A stretch of 64,000 nt of DNA from Sympetrum striolatum (Eukaryota > Arthropoda > Insecta > Odonata > Libellulidae). Where the stretch lies: contig OX388343.1 of NCBI GenBank assembly GCA_947579665.1, positions 93,104,254 to 93,168,253 on the forward strand, in the 5' to 3' direction. The first letter of the stretch is position 1. The number at the start of each line of letters is the position of its first letter. Both the position numbers and the translations under genes were made by a program. Below the pieces are notes generated by a model that worked only from the letters and a program-made list of their open reading frames with translations, made no database searches and was not told where the DNA came from. Shown here in pieces: positions 1 to 12,800 of this stretch.

Positions 1-545
1 GACCTCCGCTTATTATTATTCTTTCATAAACCGCTGACTTTCCTTACCTTCCTTCTTTTATGCGGGCACTTTGGGTCAATGCGAGCTTTTTTCCAACGGA
101 CTCCTTTCTCCAGCTGAGTGCTCGTGAAAACGCGGACGTTTCGTAAGGAACGAGGCCGCTCGCTTTTTATAAAACAAGAGCTCTGTGTTCTCCCGACGAG
201 CGTTCAAAAGTTGGCGGCCCTGTCCCAGATAACACTCGCAGCGCGTGTACACGTCCCGTTCTCTCGCGGGTCGTAAGTCATTTAAAAACGTGCGCCAACG
301 TAACTTTTTTTTTTACTCCGAGGTGCTTCATTGTTCCGGCGGTGTTTTTCTTTCCGGTAGATGGCTCCACTGTGTCCGCGCGGCATGTGTTTCGCGGATT
401 TTTTTTCCGGTCAACCGTGAATTAATTGAGGATTCGACTGGAGGCGAATGGGTGCTCGTCTATGCTAGTTTGTTTCTTGCTCGAGTTGCGTGTCGATCTA
501 TTGGAATTTCAATGTTTTCACACTCATGGTTACACATCCTGCTGT
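1..545. other. GC- and CpG-richer non-coding island
   Basis: This stretch is clearly richer in G, C and CpG than the AT-rich DNA that begins near 546. The boundary is fairly sharp. A 100-codon frame on the plus strand (245-547) shows no domain, and its composition follows the local base bias, so I do not call it a gene. It could be the edge of a promoter-proximal CpG-rich region, an untranslated exon or conserved regulatory DNA. The sequence alone does not decide between these. Confidence 0.4.
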
Positions 546-2047
546 AAACATTCTCTAATCCATTCGTTTAAATTTTAATTTAAAATAATGATAGTAATTT
601 ATTGATGTAATATATTCGTAATTAAATTCAGATAATGCTCTGGAAATGAAGAGATGTCTCTTCAGATGCGAAATGATCATAAAATAATACGGAATGATTT
701 ATAATTCCATCCAGTCTGCCTAATTATCTATACATCTATATCAGATTATTATTTTATATTATTTATACTATATTAAAAATATATACAAATATAATTGCAT
801 GTTATAATTAGCTCAACTGTACAAAATTGTAAGATTGTATTCACACAAAGCAATTCCTAATACACATTATAATGACAGCACATTGACTACACAATTGATA
901 GATAGATGAGGTTAATTTCAAAATTCAACAATCGAATAATAACATTTTTTAAGCAACATTTTTCAATTCTCCCAAAAACTTAAAAAATTGTTACTTAAAC
1001 TTTACGTAGCATAGACAATTACTAGTACATTATTTGGATAGATACCTACGTGATCTATAGTGATCTAGTAGAACTTTCGGAGAATTATTTCCTGTCATAC
1101 TTTTTATCTATGGTGAATGCCAAGAGATACTCACAGTAATATTTTGTCCAATGGTAAGAGTTCTAAGGCATGTTTCATCAGATCAGTTACGCTATATTTA
1201 ATTGTGTATTCATAAAATATTTGAACAACTTCGATAAAATTAAATTACCATTTAAGATTTGTGTATCATCTAATAGTTTGATTTAATTTTAATACCTGGA
1301 AAACAAATGTATTCTTAAGATTCCAAATAATTAACTTATATGAAAATACGAAATGCGAACATATAAATAGCTTAAGTTAAATTACATGATAAACTTGGAT
1401 CTATATCCATAGAGCTAATCGTAAATGAAGGTTAGTGCAGTTTAAGGCGTGATAAATTTTTCCTTGCAATCTCTCAATCCGTCAATTTGGGAATTGAAAC
1501 GAATGGACTTTTTACGATACCCTTAAAATATGTTTTTTTACTATTTGTTAGTGGAATAATAAAAACGCGAAGAATAAAATATTCGTTTTAACATTCTCAT
1601 CTCAACAGAGTAATCAATTTACTTCATCGCTCTAATCCATGTCTAATTCCCCCGAATCGGTATGTTTATAATGGAAATTTCTCGAAAAATCCTTAGCACT
1701 CCTCATGTTTCTATTACTGCACACTCTCCTAGAATCCAGTCTCAATTAATAACACAGACCTGCGAATTTAAACTTTCCGATCAGTGCATAATGTTTAAAT
1801 AGTGATCTGCTATATCTTTGGCATGCTGATTCCGAAACTGCAGTCAGATTTTCTCTTTCACGTCAGGTTTTTTACAAAATCGAAATGAAAATATAGGAAA
1901 TACGAGGCACGCGCACATGTAAGATTACTATTATCACATGTAAGGAACACTTCTTTCTCATTATTTTCACTCATCTGAACAATACTATATTACACTGTTA
2001 TACTTATGAACATAATATCGTATAATTACATTGTTACGTACCAAGAG
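546..2047. other. AT-rich non-coding stretch
   Basis: AT-rich sequence with frequent stops in all frames. I see no repeat with a partner in the window and no RNA gene. Confidence 0.6.
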
Positions 2048-2052
2048 TCGGC

Positions 2053-2076
2053 CCAAAGCAATTATAATTGCTTTGG
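2053..2076. repeat. perfect 24-bp palindrome
   Basis: CCAAAGCAATTA is followed at once by its exact reverse complement with no spacer. It lies at the edge of a somewhat GC-richer patch (2045-2230). It may be a dyad protein-binding site or a chance palindrome. No second copy was noticed. Confidence 0.8.
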
Positions 2077-2747
2077 ACATTTTTGCAGTAAATTAATGAA
2101 AAACGCGTGTCTCCACGCGTTTAATTAGAGCGAAAGGGCGGGAAACACCGCAGTTGCCACAAGTGGATTTTTCTGCAATATATTCCTTGCTATTCCTGTG
2201 ACGTGCGGATACGGTAGGCTAAAATCCAAGGAATTAGCCGTTATGAAAGAGGAAGAGTATTCTCTTACATTCCCATTTTATTTTTTATTCTGGCAATACG
2301 TAAAATTCTAGAACAATATTCCGATATTATTTAGGAAAATGGAAAATTATTCTCTAAAGAGAGAAAAAGATCTGGATTACTGTGAGAATGGGAGCGTGTT
2401 ACATTGCTTTTGAACCCCGTGATTACAACTATAATTTCTTGAGTCAATTCAGAATCAACCAAAAGACTTGGTTTATATATCATACCAAAAGATACTCGTT
2501 GATGGAATGTTCGCACATGAATACATTCGTGCTTACTGAGGAATTTTGTCAATTGAGATACAAAGCGGTCCCTTACGCTATAATTGCAATCCGTTCTTCT
2601 TGAATCACGTGAAAGTTACTTCAGAAAACAAAACATCAGTAAACATCAATACGTACTTTTTTCTGTTTAATACAAGTTGTTTAATGAATAACATTCAGCG
2701 ATACTTGGTGGGATTTCATTATTGAAGAATCTTCGCTATAAAAAATT
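2077..2747. other. non-coding stretch with short overlapping frames
   Basis: Frames of about 73 codons lie on both strands over 2331-2603 and overlap each other. Neither shows a recognisable domain. The rest is AT-rich and unremarkable. Confidence 0.55.
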
Positions 2748-2862
2748 GTAAAAAATCCACAAGAAAATTACACACGTTTACCGGTTTCGACGCAAATCAC
2801 GCCATCATCAAAAATAAAGAAAACCACACCTATATGTGTAATTATTTGTGGATTTTGTTCAA
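2748..2862 (-). repeat. retroelement-terminus-like motif inside an inverted repeat
   Basis: AAAATCCACAAGAAAATTAC near 2753 and its near reverse complement ending near 2858 (TAATTATTTGTGGATTTT) form inverted arms of about 23 bp. Between them the minus strand reads TTTGATGATGGCG, then GCGTCGAAACCGGT. The order GATGATG, short spacer, GTCGAAAC is the arrangement seen in many retroelement ends that carry hammerhead-like motifs, notably Penelope-like elements. The first core base is U instead of C and no clear stem III is visible, so activity is unlikely. I infer a decayed element end; no reverse transcriptase sequence remains nearby. Confidence 0.45.
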
Positions 2863-5800
2863 GCTTTGATAGTAAAGATTCTCCCACAAACTGTTTAATC
2901 GAGTAATTTTTCTTTTCATTAAGACTTTTTAAAAGTGAAAACATCGATATTAATTTAATATTATTCTTTTAGAGATGCGATGATGGCAGTTGATTTGTAA
3001 ATTAGAATGTCCCTACAAAAGGATGTATTGTAATTTCTCTCGTAATAAAATCACGATTCGAATTCGGACAGACAATGTCGATTCTATTCAGAAGTCGATT
3101 CGAGATTAGATTTACTATTCCATTCCCGATCCGATTCCATTATCGATAGCATTGAAGATTCCACTGGGCTTTTGGTTGTCATATTCATTTCAAGTATTTA
3201 GAGAATTATCAATGTGGATATTGCAATTGTTTGGATATGGACAGAAACCACGGATTCGGCTAATGATTGGTTGTAGGAATAGGAATTGCGTGCATGTATT
3301 TGGGTAAAAAACTTATAAATGACCGAGAAGAAATAATAGCATAATTTACGATCATTAAAAAATGAGTAACTTTTATAAATTTTTTATGCCTGTTTGAGAA
3401 TTAATGAAGTAATATATATCTGGAACTAAATATCATTGGTCACCAAAGTCCCATTTAATATAGAAAATCTCATTCAGTGGCTAAATGGCGTAACCTCAGC
3501 AGACAATGAACAGAACAGAACAAAAAACAATTTAACAACTACTTCTACTATACGTCTTACCGATTTCCACTTGGAAGAATAATAACTAAATAGTCAACTA
3601 TTGAATCACGTGGTAGGATTTTATGGAACCAATCAAAAAATGGGAAATATATTTAAGATCAAGTATCCCCAGCGAGTTAAATTCTTAGATCCTGATTCCC
3701 TGAATGTTAAAGGACAAGATAGAGAAGGCGTGCATTGGGGTGAGTGTAATGGAGTGGGGAAGATCTGAACATGGGCAGCGGTGAAAGTAGGGCGATCTAA
3801 TTCAATATGACGTACCTTTGGGATACTTTTTGCCTTTAATTTCCCAATGAGGAGGAATATTATCATAGCGTTTGCTAGGCATTCGAGTAGTTTCGATCTA
3901 GGTCGTCGTAGTGCGCGCCACCCGCCGGGAGAATATTTTTCGCTTCAGACCCTAATGTCTTTCTCTTGTACTATTGCCTTCGAAAGAGTGGACGCTTTTT
4001 GATACTTCGCTCGGGAGGGGAATTTGAAGGGGATTCGAGACAAATTGCGCGAGCTAATGTCTGTTGCATGCTAACTCACGTATTTCCTAAGTATGTTGAT
4101 ATTCTAAAATCTGCTTTATCAGTAAAATTTACGCGATATAAATCACGAAAAAAACGTTATTACTCATGGAAGGTCGTCAATTTTCAGTAGAATCCTACCC
4201 TTTGCTTCGCTATCTCTCTTAGAATGCTTTTACCCTTTAAGAGGCCTTACTAGAAGCACGAGGTAACCAAAGGTCAAATTAATTTCTAAGTTACACAGAA
4301 ATTTTAACCTTATGCGTTAATGAATCGAACGGACTTTATTATTAGCATTTATTAATTTATTTAACAGCTTATTTAAGTAGGGTACTCTAATTGTTGCTTA
4401 CTCTAGGAATATCGCTGCGAAACTAGGTTTCCGCCGTTTTTAGCGAAAACGTTTTCAATGAAATCGAGAAGGATTCATGTAATCATCTCAGAAGGCAAAG
4501 CTGTAGAGTATAACCATAAATGTAATTTATTGTGAGATGACAATAGAAAATTTCATGATAGAAGGAGATTCATTCAAATAATTATCAATTATTTTGTATA
4601 AAAATAAAATTATTTTTCAAATGTAACTGATATAATTTTATTTACAGTATTACTTTCAAAGGGTTACCAATTTTTTATGTTGTTATTTACTTTTAGAAAT
4701 CATCTTAAAATAGAATACCCAAATTTGATTTGATGCACTGGGCTTCTAATATGCAGCTTTGATAAGAGCGTATAATTCAAAGAGGTCACAGGCCTATAAT
4801 CTAACCTATAATAATGATTTAAGTGGACTTAACTATAAGGATAGCTTAGTGAGATAGACTATTATGTAAGAATATTTTTCTAGGCTTCGGATTCCAATAA
4901 CCGTTTTCATATTCTATGTTTTGAGAGCAGTTAATGAATTGGGCCGCTCGTGGAACTATAGTTTGGAATATATCTTGTACTAATTTTCATCAAACTTTCC
5001 TTTATGAGAAGTCTCCGAAATTTACTTTTACACAATCCCTAAACATTTAGCTCATGTTCAAGATTGCGCAAAGAGTCAATGTCTTATCTTCAACTAGTTT
5101 ACGATCCTCTTGAGTACACTGCCCCATCTAGAGGATAATCGGTAACCTTTAAGGATCGTGGAACGTGACGTATGCTTCCTTTGCAACTTCATGACGTGGC
5201 ATTGTCAATGGGCACTTAGGCACAAATCTGCCTTGGAATCATATCTTTTTTTCCTGACATTTTTCAGTTGATGAGTATGAGTGAAAATTACATCGGGTTG
5301 AGTATTTACTACTCAGAGAGTTACATTTAATTTTTTTACTATTTTCGTTTGCAGATCTAAATTTTAATTCCAGAGAATTTACATTCAGGAATAGAAACTC
5401 CACGACCCTATTTAATTTGCTTATAAGTTTCCGTTTCAAATATTCTCAATAGAAGTCATAAAATTTTGAAACAAAACTCATTTCACTATCGGGATTTTAT
5501 TTACGTAAACGAAATATGCACACAATCTTAATTAGATTCGCCCGGTGGTATAACCGATAATCAGAACTTTCAAAGCTGATATATTGCAATAGTTATTATT
5601 AACTTATCCAAAGGGCTTTCTGCTGAGGAAGGAGTCAATTGTGTAAAAAACATGTTATTTCAGCTGCTATTCTTTGAGAACGAAAGAGAACTGCAATTGG
5701 CGGAAGCGACGGAGGAGTTTCTGTATCCATATAGAGTGTACACGAAATTAATTTGTACACAAAAGCTCAATGTAATTGGGTTAGAGTATTTTTACTTGAA

Positions 5801-5963
5801 CACCGACGAATTAGACATTACCATGGATATGGTAAAATTTTGTTGTTTGACATGTTCTATTTGCGAAATTAAGTCATTAAACTGTAAAAAAACAGGCACA
5901 GTCAGTTATGAGCAGATAGGATAGAAGATAGGACAGCACGGTAGGGTAAACATCTTCACATAT
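2863..5963. other. AT-rich non-coding stretch with a small GC patch
   Basis: No gene is supported. A short GC-richer patch with CpGs lies at about 3880-4080. Frames of 66 to 90 codons (for example 5652-5924 plus) have no recognisable domain and no splice context I can defend. Confidence 0.55.
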
Positions 5964-6155
5964 GTTGAAGGAGTAGTTCTCGAGATGACAATTGGGTTGC
6001 TTCAAGGAATGATGCCGACATTTCGGATGATGTGTCTGAAGAACCATCTTCAAAAGAAGTGCCGTTGGCATACAACGACAGCAGCCGAAACGTCGCGACG
6101 TCGGTCTCAATCCTTGAAGCAACCGGACTGTAATCCTGAGAACTACTCTTTCAAC
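5964..6155 (+). repeat. imperfect inverted repeat enclosing a hammerhead-like segment
   Basis: The left arm (5964-6020, from GTTGAAGGAGTAGTTCTC) and the right arm (6098-6155, ending GAGAACTACTCTTTCAAC) are imperfect inverted copies of about 57 bp. Between them are CTGAAGA at 6036-6042 and CCGAAAC at 6085-6091. These are followed by the 12-nt palindrome ACGTCGCGACGT (6090-6101) and then C at 6102, giving a GTC triplet. This matches the hammerhead order: C3-A9 core with the tolerant position 7 changed, GAA, short stem III, cleavage triplet. The 44-nt segment in the stem II place does not pair well at its base. The frames on the two strands encode similar peptides only because the arms are inverted copies. 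Probable Penelope-like remnant. Confidence 0.45.
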
Positions 6156-7440
6156 GATCTATCCACCGGGAAAGCCTGAAATCTTTTCTTCAAATGTATT
6201 TGTATTTCCGCTTAGTGAGGAGTAAGTTACAGAAAACGCTATTTCGTAATTTGAAAATCTAATAGAAGAATTAAAATGAATAGGGTCGATTTAAGGCGCT
6301 CCCTGGACCACCTAATGCGCCAGTGTGGTGGAAATCCTCGGCAGTGGATAACGATTGGGTTTAGAGGGGATTCGCAGGGGTGGGAAAGGAGGTTATGAGG
6401 GAGGGTAAGCGCCCGAGGAAGAATAAGGCCGCTGGGAAGAGCATGCGTGAGCATTATACAATTAAGTGAAGCCCACACGAGGGCTGCTCGGTAAGATTGA
6501 ATTTGAGGGCATCACCCTTGAAACGATTCGCACCCTTGAAAATGCCCTCTTTGTCAAGGATTCGCTTAAAGAGTTTAGATTTGTCCACAGCAGCATCTGT
6601 AGCTATCTTATGTAAATAAAATTGTTTTGCTGGGAACGACGATTGTTGTAATTTCAAGAATACTTGGTGCTCGGTATTCCTGGCATGGTCGACGACGATG
6701 GCTAATTTCTTATAATATTTATGTCTGTCGATACAAATTATTTCAATTTGTGACCCCATTAATGAGCCTGCAATCAAAGGTTTTCTATGAAAGTGGTCGA
6801 GGATTTTATCTCATCGGATGGCTGCGTCTACCTTGAGGTCGTATATGAAACCTTAAGATAGTATTTAAATGGCATATTGCACCGATTCAAGAGATCCGAC
6901 ATCAAAACGGTACGGAAATGAAAGTACAATTGCTCAATCAGCTACGGAGAATGTTAATGAATCAATTTCAACAAGCCATAGTCCTGAGGTATTATACTAT
7001 TCAAATAAATTATTTTGTTTCAAGGCAAAAAGGTAGCGTGTTACACGAGGGTCAAATTCTTCCCACTTCAGTTTTTTACCCTTTCACAATAATTAATTGT
7101 TCAATATGGCCTACTTTATTACAACCGATAAGATATCTTCATTATGATATGTTAAGGTATATTGGCAGAAGGATTGGCTTGGAAAAATCATAATGTTACG
7201 AAATTGCGCCAAATTATACCAAGGTTCTCGCGATAATGAGCACTGAATACATTATGGTGATACGTTAGAGATATTTATCGAGTTTCCATCCATCAATTAT
7301 GCACTTATTTTCATGAAGAAGTTGTTTCTTCTTTTAATTGAAAAAGGCGATCGACCATTAATGAACTTATGAACATTTTTTTCTACAGTTTTTTTAAGCG
7401 ATACAGATTCAGGGTTAATTTTGTGGTAGTTATTAACTAT
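6156..7440. other. non-coding stretch with an unassigned minus-strand frame
   Basis: A 107-codon frame on the minus strand (6454-6777) is not recognised. It overlaps a plus-strand frame and has no supporting context. The block 6280-6480 is slightly GC-richer. No repeat with a partner elsewhere in the window was seen. Confidence 0.5.
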
Positions 7441-7655
7441 TAAAAATCCATGGTAAGGAAACTTTTACTAGACCACTAATTTATTTCAGAAAAACACGAC
7501 CCAGGTTTCGTAGTGTCGCTACATCTTTGTAGCGACGGAAAGATTTGCGACGATTACGATTTGTAGGAAAGATGTAGCGACGCTACGAATCCTGGGTCGT
7601 GTTTTTCTGAAATAAATTAGTGTTCTATTAAAAGTTTCCTTACCATGGATTTTTA
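7441..7655. mobile_element. foldback miniature element, 88-bp inverted arms
   Basis: The left arm 7441-7528 starts TAAAAATCCATGGTAAGG, and the right arm 7568-7655 ends CCTTACCATGGATTTTTA. They are inverted copies with few differences, separated by a 39-nt loop, so nearly the whole unit folds into one hairpin. No coding capacity is present, as expected of a miniature inverted-repeat or foldback element. The superfamily is not clear because no target-site duplication can be fixed: the right end runs directly into the hairpin end of the neighbouring Helentron-like copy. Confidence 0.85.
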
Positions 7656-8420
7656 CTTTCTCCCTATATTATTTATTTATTAACGACTTAATTGGGCGAA
7701 ATTGGGATTGCTCCATTTTATAATAATAAATTGCTCTATACGTAGTATAGAGAAATTATTGTATTCGCAAAAATATTCGACCTCCAGATTTCAACGGAAA
7801 TAGATGTTTTGGGGCCCATAGAGCACGTTTTCGCTATTTTCCCGAACATGTCTGTCTGTGTGTCTGTGTGTGTGTGTGCGTCTGTCTGTCAGTATACAGG
7901 TATATACAATTACAGACAAAAGTTATAGATAATATACTTTACTACAACTTTTGTATGAAACATTTTTTCGTAACACTGATTGTTTAGGAGTTATTCTTGA
8001 ATAATGCTTAACCGGAAGTTGTTATCCAGAAATGGAAGTTTTTCATACATATCTCTGACAGAATGCAATTAAGGTATATACATTTATATAAAAAAGTTAC
8101 AGATAATGTATTTTACTACAACTTTTGTATGAAACATTTTTTCGTTACACTGATTGTTTAGGAGTTATTCATCAATAATGGTTAACCGGAAGTTGTTGTT
8201 TACCCAGAAATGGAAGTTTTTCATACATATCTCTATCAGAATGTTATGTAGGTTTATACAATTGTGTACCAAAGTCATAGACAATTTTTTTTACTACAAA
8301 TGTCGTATGAAACATTTTCCTGTAATACTCATTGTTTTGGAGTTATTTATATATTACCGGCATATACTTCTGTTTTCAATGAATACGGAGAAAGTCATGT
8401 GTTGGTCACATCAGATTTTT
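7650..8420 (-). mobile_element. Helentron-like repeat, copy 1
   Basis: Read on the minus strand it begins AAAAATCTGATGTG near 8420. It contains about two and a half degenerate monomers of the 178-bp repeat seen in copy 2 (ACCGGAAGTT anchors at 8011 and 8185), then a TCTG/TG microsatellite (about 7851-7890), and ends in the hairpin region with CTACGTATAG and GGGAGAAAGTAAAAA. Here the hairpin is broken: TTTTTACTTTCTCCCTATA ends near 7668 and the match resumes near 7738, so about 70 bp of AT-rich DNA is inserted at the palindrome. No protein is encoded; the 108-codon frame at 8154-8480 is repeat read-through. Confidence 0.8.
7851..7890. repeat. TCTG/TG microsatellite
   Basis: A short tract of tetranucleotide TCTG and dinucleotide TG units. 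It lies at the same internal place as the CAGA tracts of the two plus-strand copies, so it is a built-in part of that element family. Confidence 0.85.
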
Positions 8421-9639
8421 AATAGTCTTTTTAAGCATCTGGAATCGAACCAAGGAATAATAAGTTATGAATTACATTAAGTTATTAGGTAATCCTTAGA
8501 GTCCTCAGGTGACTCCATTTCCTATAATCGGTCATTACAGTTAATCATGAAAGACTGTTAATTTTGCGTTGAACATTGACGCTTTAAAAATTTCTCGAAC
8601 CTTCCTTATGTCGCTTTTTTTTACTCGACAACTTCAACATTTCGTCGACGATGAAAACGAAAATATTGACATCGCAAAATAAATACATACAATACGGCGA
8701 AAGATTTCAAATGTTATTTGATACCTTGGCCATTTCATCGATTTGTGCAGAAATAAAAAAGATGCGAAAAGTTATTTGTTTCAAAATATTTTTCTTTCCA
8801 CGAACAGTTCGCCATCTGAGTTCTAAAGTATGTACGTGATATTTACGTGGGAAATCCGAAAACTGGAGGGCATTCCTTAATTAGAGACCCGCTTGAATAT
8901 CTGGAGTCGTACGCAGCAATTGCCGTTGATTGTGCATTTCTTTTTCGAATCCAGAAAGGTTCACAAAGCGTCGGTATCGCTTCTTGTAAGAGGACGCTAC
9001 TGATCAAGAAGGGAATTCCCGATGTATTTCTTGGATGATTTCCAGCTTCAGATACACAGGAGTATTACGTGCCGCATGGCATCGGCGTCCTTTGAGGTAA
9101 GATTTCGGAAAATAGAGTAACTGGTGGAGACCTTGAGTTTCAAAGGGCTAATACACCCATCCTCAAGTTGGCCACGGTTTATATAGATCAGTCTTTGACA
9201 TCCTAACTGAAGCTGCCGCTGACCAGATTAAACGAGGCTTATAATATATTATTATTCTTATTAATTTCAATTGTAATTAATTTAACATAGATATATTCAA
9301 GACTTAATATTTTAAATGAGGTTTTGATTTATATATTAATAGATAAAATCCAATGTAAATATTCACCAATTATTCATCATCTATAAATGTCTACATATTT
9401 TTCTATATTGATATGGCTTTTGGGAGTGACTGTACTAAACATTCTTCATGTTAAATAGGCAGTAAAGATAGAGTTGTATAAGAAATGGATGGTAAAATAA
9501 TTTCAATAATGTATACACCGCAGTAAGAGATGGGCTTTACAACGAATGGGACTACTTTTCAAATACTTTCGGAAATAGCTGAATCACTGAAGTTCATCAG
9601 TTTCGATAATCGACAGTTTTTTATTCGATAATCTCGCTG
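8421..9639. other. non-coding stretch, no supported gene
   Basis: Frames of 62-63 codons (8651-8839 and 8847-9038, both plus) are not recognised. A perfect tRNA-type B box on the minus strand (8441-8451) has no convincing A box. The remainder is AT-rich. Confidence 0.5.
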
Positions 9640-9800
9640 TTCGACATGTTCGAAATTCTGCGCCTGTTCAGTGATGGTTTAATACCGAGACACCTCTCTA
9701 CCTTTGCCTCGACAAGGAATCGAACCCAAATCCTCTTGTTGTACTACCTAACTTTATATGATCACCATCCAAGTCATCCAATAAGTGCGACGGATATCAC
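9640..9800 (-). repeat. possible tRNA-derived SINE head
   Basis: On the minus strand GGTTCGATTCC (9716-9726) matches the RNA polymerase III B box exactly. It is followed by a GC-moderate tail (GAGGCAAAGGTAGAGAGGTG) unlike the surroundings. Upstream on the minus strand the A-box region is poor. It may be a diverged SINE; no second copy of its tail was found here. Confidence 0.4.
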
Positions 9801-12800
9801 GGTTCTCGTGTTGTTCTCAGCTGACGGAATGGCCGTCTAATCGCGGAGGCGAAAATGTCATAAACAAAGGTCACTGTTGGCCTCTGTGGTCGATTTCTGC
9901 GCTCGCCCCCCTATTTCCCGTATCGATTCCCCTTACCTTTCTCTTATTGTTATAATCATGAATCGCCTCGGAACGCAACTCGCGAGCAACTTTCAGAAGA
10001 GGGGCTCAAAGAGTGCGTGCGTGTGCGTAACTTGGCCTAAAACTTGGGACAGTAAAGGAATCTGCGCAAAATTCGCACATTCTTGAATCGTCCATAAGCC
10101 CCATAAGTTTTATTCTATTCAGCATGTAGGGTATCATTTACGCGTTCAAAATGTTCACATAAGAAAATGTGGTTCTACCTCTCGCAAGTCAGGTTAATTC
10201 TCCCTGAAATTTCCATTTCAAGACTTTTCGCTAATTTCTTGATAACCCCACCAATTATGACATCAACCAGTTCTCGTTTCCGTCTGACCTTTAAATTACC
10301 TTCCGTAGCAATCCCTCTAAATACCAACCCATTTCCTTTTCCTCCGTTCCATTTGCTTCTACCAGAATCCTTCTCCCCATTTACGATTCCCATTCCGGCT
10401 TCTCCGTTTGTGTTCTTTCAACCCAGCTGACTTTTCTAACTTACTCTAAACCCACTTCTTAAAGATTGGGTCCATGTTTCACTTTCGCACTGCGAAATAC
10501 ATCATCATGTCAAGATTACTGCAGTTGAGAAGGGTAGAAATCATTTACGTATGCAAGTTAACGTGAATTACTGATGCTCGGCCATAACCTATAATATATT
10601 CAACATTCTTTCTTACGGTGAATAACGGTCATTACCTATGAACAAAAAGTAGTGTAATGCAATCATGACACATTTAAACATTTGAATTTTAAATTGTACA
10701 TCATAAACAGAGAAATTAATTTACTATTTAGATTCTCTCTTTTAACTTCAAATCAGCTTTTTTATTTCAATAGCCTTTTATATTCAGGCTGTTGAAACTC
10801 ACAACGATAAAGTGCCAGAGTTATATTTACGCTGTGATTTATACATAGGTGTATTTTTTTGACGCTATTTACTCTTTCAAAAAGTATATGCTTCTTCTAT
10901 TGATACATTTTCTCCTTACTTCTCCATCTCTAAATATTTCATTCATTCCTTTCTAATCTTTATATCCCATGTGTCTTTTTGGCTCACTATCTCATTTACA
11001 ACATTCAACCGGCTTTTTTTTCGGTCTTCCTCTATAACCATTCCATCTAATTTACTCTGCATTCCTTCTAAATACCAAATCAAACGTAGGGGACCCCCTT
11101 AAATATTGGTCTCGCAGCTTAACACATAGACACGCTATTCATTATAATTATTCTCATTAATAAGTATGAGTGTTAGCGGTTTGTAGTGAAAGACTAGGAA
11201 TCTTTATTCGACAACATTTCTGAAGAAACAACTTTTCCTGAGCGAGCGATACGTGTTCTTGTGGACCCTCATCGCCTCGAAGCGTCTCAACAAGAAGTTT
11301 ATTTCCTCTCAATTGCTCATTACCCATTACACGGCTGCCCATTACCTCTTCTCGTGTTGGTAATGTTTCGCCATTCCTCTTACAAACATTCCTTTGTCGC
11401 CAGCCCAAATGGGCCCCCTTGCTAATTGGACTCACTCAGCCCTTTCCCAGCCACTTTCGTCTCTCTTTCCTCTTTCTACATTCGTATTTTGCCCTCTCTT
11501 TCTCTCCCCCATCCTCTTCCTTAACTCCCTTTTCCATCCTGCTTCAATTTACTCCGTTCCGTTTTCAATTTTCGTTCCAAGCTGCCGCGTTTAGAAAATT
11601 CAGCTAAAACCAAATGCTCATAAATAAATCGATAAGATTATTTGAAAGATTAAATTTAACCTCGAAATTTTTCATGATAATTAATATAATTCTGTAACTC
11701 CACATCCCCATTTATAATTATTTTAAAGCGCATTAATACCAGTATATAATTAAATAAAATCTCTCTATTTATTTATATTTATCTAGGCAATCAAAGGTTT
11801 CTAAGGTTTGCATATTACTATCAAAAAGGCTAAGATTTAATCATCAGGATTGCATAAGTAATGCACTTTTTCGATAATTAATTTCATAATTTTTAAACAC
11901 ATAGATGAACTGCTCAAGTATACATAGCATACATATAAATAACATACCTAACAGTGCGATTACAAAATATTAGATTTTTTACTGTATGTTCAAAATATTT
12001 TTGGTTTTGAAGTTACACATCTCTAAAATATTAAGCTAAATTCATCATCATTGTTAAGAGTGGAATCACGGAAGAAAATCAGTTACTTTTCTTAGTATGA
12101 CCATTTATAGTCATGTTATAGTCATTATATAATAAGTTATAGTCATAAGATTGAATCGCTTAATTTTTTGCTGAAAAGTATTTATTTAAGTATTGCTACA
12201 ATAATAATAATATAATTGGGTAGTTTACTATCACGATCATGGTAAAATATTGGAAAATTAGTAACAATAAAATAAATTATTAGGGAGTAGGATATCGATG
12301 ACATATTGGATGATTTGTAATTATGATCGGTGCAATATTTTCATTTCATTCCTCCATCTTACTTCAAAAAAGTGGTTATCAAATTTTTTCTCTGCATTTT
12401 ATCGTCATTATTCATGGTTTATATCCCTGAGAGTATCGTAGGTACTCTTTATACAATTAGATTATTCGAAAATCGTCTTCGGTAAGACTTTGATAAATCG
12501 ATTCTGATCTGGAAGATTTTTTTAAGTTACTATGCTGGAATAGAGACTTTCTTTTCTTATGCTAAAAAACTTCCATTTGGTCCCATCAAAAACTGTGGAT
12601 ATGGAAAGGTCACTCTTTACAGCATTCATGAATTTTAACTTTTGTGGCTGCAGTACTCCTGTTTTGAATCCCCTTCCATGATTACCATTTCTACACATCT
12701 CTACGTGAGTCTACAGCATCATAGACTTAACTCTGCTTTTCAAGAGCTATTCATCATTTTACTCATTGTTAATCTGTTTACGACGTTAATTTTAATCTAT

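Noticed and set aside
6454..6777. 107-codon minus-strand frame as an exon or transposon gene
   Set aside because: No domain was recognised and a plus-strand frame overlaps it. Too little support to call.
8441..8451. Minus-strand B box (GGTTCGATTCC) as a SINE or tRNA
   Set aside because: No A box or tRNA-like fold could be found at the expected distance.
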